From the NCBI GenBank assembly GCA_052244495.1, contig JBQPXH010000001.1: a stretch of 64,000 bases of DNA; one strand, 5' to 3'. Under the pieces are notes generated by a model. It saw only the letters and a program-made list of their open reading frames with translations. It ran no database searches and was not told the origin of the DNA. Below are positions 57,945-64,000 of this stretch, in pieces. Within the stretch, counting starts at the first letter, position 1. Each line of letters starts with the position of its first letter. Both the position numbers and the translations under genes were made by a program. Source of the stretch: Cereibacter_A sp052244495 (GTDB taxonomy: Bacteria; Pseudomonadota; Alphaproteobacteria; Rhodobacterales; Rhodobacteraceae).

Positions 57945-59998
57945 GGCGAGAACTCCACCGAGGCACCGCCTGCGGTGCCGAGATCCACGGCCTGTTCCGG
58001 GTCGATGATCAGGGCGATCCGGCCATCGCCGAGGATCGTCGCCGCCGCAATTCCGGCAATGTGACCATAGCCGTTCTCAAGACCCTTTATGACCACCTGC
58101 CGCTGGTCGTGGATGGCGTCCACGACGAGGGCGCACAGCTTCTGCCGACCGGTTTCGACGAGGAGCAGAACGCTGTTGTCGAAGCTGCGAATGGGGCTGC
58201 GGTAGCCGAAGATCGCGCCGCAATCGACGATTGGAACGAAGTTGCCGCGAATGGCCACCACCTGATCGCCGGACCCGAGGAAGTGGACATCGGAGGATCG
58301 GGGACGCAGTGTTTCGATGATCGCCGACACAGGCACGACCATGGTCTGACCGCTCACATCCACGACCATGCCGTCCAGCACCGCGAGGGTGAGTGGCAGG
58401 CTGATCGAAAATGTTGTGCCCGCACCGGGCTGCGAGGAGATGCTGACGCGGCCGCCGAGGGATTCGATCGCGCTCCTCACCACATCCATGCCGACACCTC
58501 GACCGGAGAGGTCCGAGACGATGGGCGCCGTGGAGAACCCCGGCATGAACAGGATGTTGTCGATGTCGTCCTCCGAAAGCTGCGCACCTTCCGGCACCAG
58601 CCCCTTCGTCATCGCGATCTCGAGCACCCGCGCGCGGTTGATGCCACCACCGTCGTCTCGGACTTCGATGAGGACACGGCCGGATCGATGCGCCGCTGAA
58701 AGGGTGATGAGGCCCGCCTCCGGCTTTCCGCTTGCGGCACGTTTCTCGGCAGGCTCGATCCCGTGGTCGACTGCGTTTCGGATCATGTGTGTCAGCGGAT
58801 CCGCGAGCCTCTCGATCACCGTCTTGTCCACTTCGGTGCTCTCGCCTTCGGTCACGAGCCGGACCTGCTTGCCCGCGATCTGTGCGGCTTCGCGCGCGAT
58901 GCGCGACATGCGCTGGAACAGTGGCTTGATCGCCTGGGCGCGGATCGCCATCACGCTTTCCTGTATCTCGCGTGCGAGGCTTCGGAAGTCGTCGAGGCGG
59001 TGGCGCACCGGAGACCTCGGTGCAACGCCCTCATCCTGCACGCATTGCGACAGCATCGCCTGATTGATGACGAGTTCGCCCACGATGTTGATCAGGCGGT
59101 CCACCCGCTCGAGTTCCACCCGGACCGTGGCGCGCGGTGCGGAGGGAGCCGTCTCCTCCTTCCGACTGGGTGCTTGAGAGGGACGCGGAGTTGGCGGATC
59201 CGGTTCGGGTTCGGAGACTTCCTGCGGCGCATCGCGAACGAGCGGACGGATGTCGAGGCGACACAGGTCCTCAACGAACTCGAAGATTTCGTCGATCTGG
59301 TGCTCCGGTTCGTCCGTCTCCAGTGTCAGGTGCCAGTCTAGCCAACTTTCCTGCCAATCCATCGCGTCGAAGTGCGGAAGGCGGGAGCGGTTGAGGCGAA
59401 CCTCCATACGCCCGAGGTCCGACAGGACCCTGAAGAGAACGCTGGGATCGTTGCCGCAGGCATAAAGCGCGCGGGACGGGCTGAAGTCGATTGTGAAGCC
59501 GCCCGATCCTGCCGCCTCGCCATCCAAGTCCTGTTGTGCCGGCAGCTCGAGATCGAGCGTCATTGGCACGAAGCCGAAGTCCTCGGCATCGCCATCGTTC
59601 GTCGCTTCCTCGCCCGCGGCCGTGGCAAGCTCGCTCATGAGCGAAGCCAACTCATCGGTCGGTGCATCGGTCCCGTGCCGGGCCGACTGCAGCAGGTCCG
59701 ACAATTGGTCTGCAGCCCGGTGCAGGATGCTCATCAGCGACGGATCGGCACCGATTCGACCCGCACGAAGCGCATCAAGAGTGGTCTCGAACTGGTGCGC
59801 GAAGCGGACGAGGGTTTCAAGCTTGAAGGCTCCCGCGCCGCCTTTGATCGAATGGACGGAGCGAAAGACGGCGTTCACCGTTTCGCTGTCCGGCCCCTCG
59901 TCGAGCATGTCGTCGATCCGGTCCAGACCGTCATTGAGAGCCTCCATGAGGTCTTCGCATTCAACGAAGAATGCTCCGCGAATGTCGTTTTGGTCCAT
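57941..59998 (-). CDS. cheA: Chemotaxis histidine kinase
   Basis: This 685-residue kinase has all P domains: P1 with phospho-accepting His49 in FRSVHSIKGGAGAF, P2-like linker region (about 140-270), P3 with RVELERVDRLINIVGELVIN (about 295), P4 with the N box LTHMIRNAVDHGIEPAEKR, G1 VRDDGGGINRARVLE, G2 SGRGVGMDVVRSAIESLGG, and P5 (about 555-685) binding CheW. It phosphorylates both CheY proteins. Length suits R. sphaeroides CheA1. A short 7-bp gap follows cheY1. Confidence 0.96.
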   Translation of the reverse strand: MDQNDIRGAFFVECEDLMEALNDGLDRIDDMLDEGPDSETVNAVFRSVHSIKGGAGAFKLETLVRFAHQFETTLDALRAGRIGADPSLMSILHRAADQLSDLLQSARHGTDAPTDELASLMSELATAAGEEATNDGDAEDFGFVPMTLDLELPAQQDLDGEAAGSGGFTIDFSPSRALYACGNDPSVLFRVLSDLGRMEVRLNRSRLPHFDAMDWQESWLDWHLTLETDEPEHQIDEIFEFVEDLCRLDIRPLVRDAPQEVSEPEPDPPTPRPSQAPSRKEETAPSAPRATVRVELERVDRLINIVGELVINQAMLSQCVQDEGVAPRSPVRHRLDDFRSLAREIQESVMAIRAQAIKPLFQRMSRIAREAAQIAGKQVRLVTEGESTEVDKTVIERLADPLTHMIRNAVDHGIEPAEKRAASGKPEAGLITLSAAHRSGRVLIEVRDDGGGINRARVLEIAMTKGLVPEGAQLSEDDIDNILFMPGFSTAPIVSDLSGRGVGMDVVRSAIESLGGRVSISSQPGAGTTFSISLPLTLAVLDGMVVDVSGQTMVVPVSAIIETLRPRSSDVHFLGSGDQVVAIRGNFVPIVDCGAIFGYRSPIRSFDNSVLLLVETGRQKLCALVVDAIHDQRQVVIKGLENGYGHIAGIAAATILGDGRIALIIDPEQAVDLGTAGGASVEFSP

Positions 59999-60005
59999 GT
60001 GAACC

Positions 60006-60374
60006 TCACGCAGCCGTCACGCGCCTGAGCGCAGAGACGAGCTTGGCCTCGTCGAAGGGCTTCACGATCCACGCCGTGGCACCGGCATCGCGCGCGCGGG
60101 CCTTCAGTTCGGCAGCGCTTTCGGTCGTCAGGACGATGATGGGCAAGGCGGAATGGTCTGGCTGCTCCCGGACCGCCTGGATGAAGCCGAAGCCGTCGAG
60201 GCGCGGCATGTTGATGTCCGTGATGACGGCATCCGGATTTGCGGCCTCCAGCTTTTCCAGACCGTCAATGCCGTCGATCGCGACGTGAACATTGAACCCG
60301 GCCCGGACCAGGGCTTCCCGAAGGAGTTCCCGGATGGTTCGCGAGTCATCAATTGCGAGCACGGTCAGCGTCAT
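60006..60374 (-). CDS. cheY1: CheY-type response regulator (first of cluster)
   Basis: This 122-residue receiver begins MTLTVLAIDDSRT with the acidic pair Asp9-Asp10, phospho-acceptor Asp53 in VITDINMPRLDG, Thr83/Thr84 in VLTTESA and Lys105 in WIVKPFDE. It differs from the second CheY of the cluster, which carries a Ser at the signalling position. It is located directly before cheA. Confidence 0.94.
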   Translation of the reverse strand: MTLTVLAIDDSRTIRELLREALVRAGFNVHVAIDGIDGLEKLEAANPDAVITDINMPRLDGFGFIQAVREQPDHSALPIIVLTTESAAELKARARDAGATAWIVKPFDEAKLVSALRRVTAA

Positions 60375-60378
60375 GGTG

Positions 60379-60648
60379 CTAGTTCTCCTCGAATTCCTTG
60401 GGATCGACGCCCATCCGGGCGATGTCATCGGCGAAGGCGGGCGACATTGGATGGCAGGAGAAGCGGAAGCCCTCAGCGCGCCATTTGGAGGCAGCCGAGA
60501 TCAATATCTGCAATGCCAACCCGCCGACAAAGACCACCTTCCCGGCAGAGAGACATGTGTCGCCCGGCTGCATGGCAAGAAGGGCCGCATAGAGCTGCCG
60601 CGAGCCCTTGTGGTCGAGGCGGGTGGGGAGTTCTAGAAAATTTGTCAT
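60379..60648 (-). CDS. STAS-domain protein without phosphorylation site
   Basis: This 89-residue protein has a STAS (anti-anti-sigma) fold: LELPTRLDHKGSRQLYAALL, VVFVGGLALQILISAASKWR and FRFSCHPMSPAFADDIARMG. The usual D-[ST]-S-G segment that carries the phospho-serine reads FVGGL, so it cannot be regulated by an SpoIIAB-type kinase. It overlaps cheD by 4 bp and lies 4 bp before cheY1. In R. sphaeroides a similar orf sits in chemotaxis operon 1; role unknown. Confidence 0.85.
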   Translation of the reverse strand: MTNFLELPTRLDHKGSRQLYAALLAMQPGDTCLSAGKVVFVGGLALQILISAASKWRAEGFRFSCHPMSPAFADDIARMGVDPKEFEEN

Positions 60649-61241
60649 TGGCCTCTCTTCGGGCTGGCACTATTCGAATATCTCTCGCCTCTGAAAAACG
60701 TGACCTCGCCGGCACCGCCGCGTGCACGAAACCGGGGTCGCTCGACCGGAATGGCGTCGTGCTGGGTGAGAAACATCTGCTGCACGCGACCGGTAGCGGG
60801 CCAAAAGCGGATCCGTCGAGCAACGACGCCGCCGAGGCTCTGGGCGGTGCAGCGAATTCCTTCCTGGGCAAGGTACTCTTGAGCAAAATCTGCATTGGCT
60901 TTGCCAATCGCTCCCAGTTGTGGGGTCATCGCTGCTCCGCCGAACAGCTTCGCTTCCAGCCGATCGCGATCGGCGCCAAGCTTCAGAAGTGCATTGATCA
61001 GCAATTCCATTGCATTAGATCCGTATCGAAGGTGCCGGGAGTCGTCGCGGCCCGCCGAAGGGAGCAGAAAGTGGTTCATCCCGCCGACGCGTGCGACTGG
61101 ATCAGAAAGGCAAGTACACACGCAGGATCCGAGGGTTGTGGAATACACCTCGAACTGCGAATTCGATGCGACACAGGAGCCCTGCACGACGTTGGTGACT
61201 TTTGATCTATCGGGCAATGGTTCGAAGAACGGGCTGTTCAT
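60645..61241 (-). CDS. cheD: Chemoreceptor glutamine deamidase
   Basis: This 198-residue enzyme deamidates glutamines on receptors. The catalytic Cys40 is in TTLGSCV and His57 in GMNHFLLP; LEAKLFGGAAM and FAQEYLAQEGIRCTAQSLGG are also typical. CheD can interact with CheC/CheX phosphatases elsewhere in bacteria. It is the second gene after the receptor, whose stop is 56 bp away. Confidence 0.94.
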   Translation of the reverse strand: MNSPFFEPLPDRSKVTNVVQGSCVASNSQFEVYSTTLGSCVCTCLSDPVARVGGMNHFLLPSAGRDDSRHLRYGSNAMELLINALLKLGADRDRLEAKLFGGAAMTPQLGAIGKANADFAQEYLAQEGIRCTAQSLGGVVARRIRFWPATGRVQQMFLTQHDAIPVERPRFRARGGAGEVTFFRGERYSNSASPKRGQ

Positions 61242-61297
61242 GGGTCACACTCACTGCCACGGAACAAGCCAGTTGCCGTATGAATGTTCACGCATCT

Positions 61298-63685
61298 TTA
61301 GAAGTCCTCCCAGCCGGGTTCCGCCTTGGTTGCGGTGGACGCCGTACGCAGCTCGGGATTTGATGAGCGCGCCTTGAAACTGACGACTCGTCCGCGCCCG
61401 CGCTTGCCCTGCTGCACCTGAAGCTGCTGAACGGCCTCGAAGAGAACACCGGCGTTCTGCGTGAGCGACTCGCTTGCAGCCGTGGCTTCCTCGAGGCGCG
61501 CGGCGTTTTGCTGGGTCGATTGATCAAGATTGTTGACGGCGCAGTTGATTTCCGCCAGGGACGCCGACTGGTTTCTCGACGAGACCGCGATGTCCGAAAC
61601 CAGAGTGGAGATTTCGGATACGGAAGCAACGATCTGCTTCAGGGCTTCGCCGGTCTTGCCAACCAGATCGACACCGCGGCGGACCTGGTTGCCGCTTTTC
61701 AGGATCAGGTCAGTGATCTCTCGCGCAGCCTCGGAGGAACGCTGCGCCAGCGCGCGGACCTCAGAAGCAACGACCGCGAAGCCTCGTCCCGCATCGCCCG
61801 CTCTTGCGGCCTCCACACCCGCATTCAGCGCCAGCAGGTTCGTCTGAAAGGCGATGTCATCGATCACCTTCACGATGGTCGTGATCTTGTCGGATGAAGC
61901 CGCAATCATGTCCATCGCAGCGACCGTCTCCACGACGACGTGGCCACTCTGCTCTGCATTGGCCTTGGCATCCGCCACCACTCGATCTGCTTCCGCCGCC
62001 CCGTCTGCAGCCGCCCGGACCGATGTTGTGAGTCCATCCAGGGCCGCAGCGGTTTCTTCAAGCGTCGCCGCCGTGCTTTCGGTTCTTTGGGCCAAGGACT
62101 GTGCGGCGGAACTGATGTCGCGGGCTTCGTCGCGGATGCTCTCCGCCGAGGAATGGATGTCATCCACCAGTGCCGCCAGACCCTGTGCCGCTTGATTGAA
62201 GTCGGTCCGCAAGGCGTCGAAGGGATCTGGCAACGGCGCCTCGATCTGGAACGACAGATTGCCGTTGGCGAGGTGGTGCAGGCCCCCACCGATGGTTTCG
62301 ACGACCGCAATATGCAATTTCTGGTCGACTGGCTGCTCGTCGCTTGTCCGCGGGTAGTGCGTCTCGGTCGCAAGCAGCAGGAAGTCGCCCGATGAAGTGG
62401 AGAAAATATCGATAGTCGCGCTGATTGATGATGAAATCGACTCGGTCACAGCTTGAAACTGGGTTGCGCCGGCCGTTCGGGCTTCCTTCATAAGTCTCTG
62501 CCAGTCCGCCGCTTCATTCCCAAGGGATGCTATCGAAGCGGCAGAAGATCCCATGAGCTTGGCGAAGCGCCTGCTGGCATGAACGAGTTTGCCTGAGCTG
62601 TCATAAGTAGCGCAGGCGGTCTGGCTGATGATCCTCTGGAGCAGTTGATCACGGAGATGGCTCTCGGTGTGATCCGTCAAGTTCATCATGACGCTTCCTG
62701 TTCCACCGGTGGAGTCTGCGGTGGCTTCAAGAATGCGATCGCCGATGAACAGCTTTATTGGGCCAATGGAGGGATTGGCTGCCAAGCGTCCCAGTTCCGG
62801 ATGCAGCTTCGATACAATGCGACCATCCAGCGGATCTTGATCAGCAGCGGAAAGCAGCATTTTCGCAGGCGCGCTCGCAGCCTGAATCGTGCAATCCGCA
62901 TCCAGCAGGATCCACGCGGTTGGCATGGCGTCCAGAGACGCAGATCGGGTTCTGAGTGTCGTCAGCTCCTGTCTCATATCCCGGACGAGCGTCGACAAGC
63001 GGTGCAGTTCCGCAGCCATTTCAGGGTCGTTTCTGGTCAGGCGCTCGGGCAGTCGGGTGTCCGATGGCCGACCGCATCGCATATGCTCTATCATCTGGAG
63101 AGTGGCGCGGCGGTTCGCGCGTCGCTGCCAGCCGATCAACGCGAGCGCCGTCAGACAGGTCAGGATGCCGGAAACAAGCGCGGCGAGAGGAAGCGCCGGT
63201 GGATACGCAGGTTGCAGCGGCGGGACGAAGATGGAAATAGCGCCGGCGGGCGATCCGTCGCCCTCGCGGCTCAGAGGAACCGCAACCATCGGCTGGTCTG
63301 ATTGCGCCATCGTCTGGCGCGAGGCAAGAGATTGTCGCGCGAGATCCAGAAGGTCTCCCGAAGGTGCTGAACCGGGGGATCCGGCAATTTGGAGCCCATC
63401 GGCGTCAATGGCGACCGCTGACAGGCCGGAGACAGGGTAATTCGACGCCGCAGATACGAAAAGACTCGTCAGCCGGTGTTGATCCCGAAACGCAAGTGCG
63501 GCGCGCCCCTCATTGGCAATGAGGCCCGAAATTGCGCTCGCTTGCCTGTGGGCGACATCAGAGAACTGGCGGTCAAGAAGAAGATACGCGGTGGAAAGAC
63601 CGACCAAGAGCGGAAGTATCGCACCTGCCGCGTAGACCAATGGACTTTTCAGCCGATGCAGGAGGGGGATCTCGGTCCCGTTCAT
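61298..63685 (-). CDS. Methyl-accepting chemotaxis protein with PAS-like region
   Basis: This 795-residue receptor has TM1 near residues 14-38 and TM2 near 164-186 with a periplasmic loop of about 125 residues. The cytoplasmic part begins with two PAS-like segments (DAMPTAWILLDADCTIQAAS and SQTACATYDSSGKLVHASRR), and the signalling hairpin has DDIAFQTNLLALNAGVEAAR and GRGFAVVASEVRALAQRSSE. The C-terminal pentapeptide is GWEDF, close to the NWETF tether for CheR/CheB. The start ATG opens MNGTEIPLLHR; a TTG 16 codons upstream is less likely. Confidence 0.93.
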   Translation of the reverse strand: MNGTEIPLLHRLKSPLVYAAGAILPLLVGLSTAYLLLDRQFSDVAHRQASAISGLIANEGRAALAFRDQHRLTSLFVSAASNYPVSGLSAVAIDADGLQIAGSPGSAPSGDLLDLARQSLASRQTMAQSDQPMVAVPLSREGDGSPAGAISIFVPPLQPAYPPALPLAALVSGILTCLTALALIGWQRRANRRATLQMIEHMRCGRPSDTRLPERLTRNDPEMAAELHRLSTLVRDMRQELTTLRTRSASLDAMPTAWILLDADCTIQAASAPAKMLLSAADQDPLDGRIVSKLHPELGRLAANPSIGPIKLFIGDRILEATADSTGGTGSVMMNLTDHTESHLRDQLLQRIISQTACATYDSSGKLVHASRRFAKLMGSSAASIASLGNEAADWQRLMKEARTAGATQFQAVTESISSSISATIDIFSTSSGDFLLLATETHYPRTSDEQPVDQKLHIAVVETIGGGLHHLANGNLSFQIEAPLPDPFDALRTDFNQAAQGLAALVDDIHSSAESIRDEARDISSAAQSLAQRTESTAATLEETAAALDGLTTSVRAAADGAAEADRVVADAKANAEQSGHVVVETVAAMDMIAASSDKITTIVKVIDDIAFQTNLLALNAGVEAARAGDAGRGFAVVASEVRALAQRSSEAAREITDLILKSGNQVRRGVDLVGKTGEALKQIVASVSEISTLVSDIAVSSRNQSASLAEINCAVNNLDQSTQQNAARLEEATAASESLTQNAGVLFEAVQQLQVQQGKRGRGRVVSFKARSSNPELRTASTATKAEPGWEDF

Positions 63686-63743
63686 ATTGTCATCCACTTC
63701 TTTCGCCAGCGACAGGCTGATCTGGGGTGGCAAGGTGTAGCTC

Positions 63744-63765
63744 TTGTCCCGGAGGCGCCGGACAA
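63744..63765. other. Imperfect hairpin upstream of the receptor gene
   Basis: TTGTCC at 63744-63749 and GGACAA at 63760-63765 can pair in the 125-bp space between the partial gene and the receptor gene. It might be a weak terminator or leader structure. Confidence 0.3.
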
Positions 63766-63810
63766 ACTTAGGCCGTGGCCCTTTATCAATGATGAAGTCC
63801 TGCGGCTCTC

Positions 63811-64000
63811 AGAACAGAAAGTCTGCGATGTCGTCGGCCGGCACTTCGGCTGATTCCGCATCGTCGACCGACCCTTGGAGGCCAAGCTCTGCAAGCAGGG
63901 TGTCATGGACGAGCCTCTCGGCAGCCATTGTGTAGGCTGTGCGGATGGCGGGCAGTGCAAGCGCTGCTGCCGGTGTCTCGGCATCCCCGGAACGCAGGTC
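63811..64000 (-). CDS. Unknown chemotaxis-cluster gene, C-terminal fragment
   Basis: Only the last 62 codons are in the window; the start lies beyond the right edge. The fragment reads as helical (PAIRTAYTMAAERLVHDTLL near the middle) and ends in an acidic-hydrophobic tail VPADDIADFLF before TGA. The tail looks like the CheY-binding C-terminus of CheZ (DDLLDSLGF in E. coli). No domain can be assigned. It is upstream of the receptor gene on the same strand and likely belongs to the chemotaxis operon. The reading frame is supported by the coherent coding pattern and stop placement. Confidence 0.65.

Overview
The window is a high-GC chromosomal segment from an alphaproteobacterium of the Rhodobacteraceae, most like Cereibacter (Rhodobacter) sphaeroides. 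The grounds are recognisable gene content: an RpoH of the RpoHI type, CarD, a btuBFCD-cbiZ cobalamin salvage operon, a ccpA gene with an Irr-type box, an nnrU gene, and a cheY-cheA-cheW-cheR-cheY cluster with the gene order I remember for chemotaxis operon 1 of R. sphaeroides. The species call is inference. I saw no rRNA, tRNA, CRISPR array, insertion sequence or prophage.

Layout. 1-3161: envelope and stress genes (DUF3618, holin-like and anchor proteins, a stress flavin-type protein, PsiE). 3284-8837: metabolic and repair genes (mtnA, DUF1178, Nudix, glutathione peroxidase, HDAC-like hydrolase, thpR, nnrU). 9128-12678: a Kdo-transferase-like gene, ccpA under apparent FnrL and Irr control, and a FemAB-like acyltransferase. 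12987-18325: potABCD polyamine importer and an amidase. 18436-23850: cobalamin riboswitch and btuB-btuF-btuC-btuD-cbiZ. 23942-28853: hybrid histidine kinase, a divergent pair with overlapping start codons (small membrane protein and RluD-family synthase), rpoH, DUF2585. 28963-34716: methyltransferase, pepF, and an ATP-dependent DNA ligase with its MBL exonuclease but without the usual Lhr helicase. 34892-38825: the four-gene Anbu operon (ATP-grasp, alpha-E, transglutaminase-like, Anbu peptidase). 38920-45162: alpha/beta hydrolase with SCP2 protein, TPR protein, SUV3-like helicase, S4 protein, fdxA, carD. 45281-49033: cobS and cobT (divergent) and a KefC-type antiporter. 49246-55606: a very long single-pass protein with PilM/GspL-like and PilP/GspC-like ends, a SIMPL protein, metY, a glycosyltransferase-like protein. 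55864-64000: chemotaxis cluster on the minus strand (unknown gene, mcp, cheD, STAS protein, cheY, cheA, cheW, cheR, cheY, unknown small gene).

How the parts relate. BtuBFCD imports corrinoids, CbiZ strips foreign lower ligands from them, and CobT with CobS rebuild the nucleotide loop, so the two cobalamin loci form one salvage and remodelling pathway. The chemotaxis cluster has kinase, coupling protein, methyltransferase, deamidase, receptor and two response regulators, but no cheB and no recognisable cheZ. Two unassigned genes flanking it have features worth testing as CheY-binding or phosphatase-like partners. The Anbu operon and the PilM/GspC-like protein are the least understood systems here. 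Start codons were chosen from ribosome binding sites and family start positions; where the choice is uncertain the entry says so.
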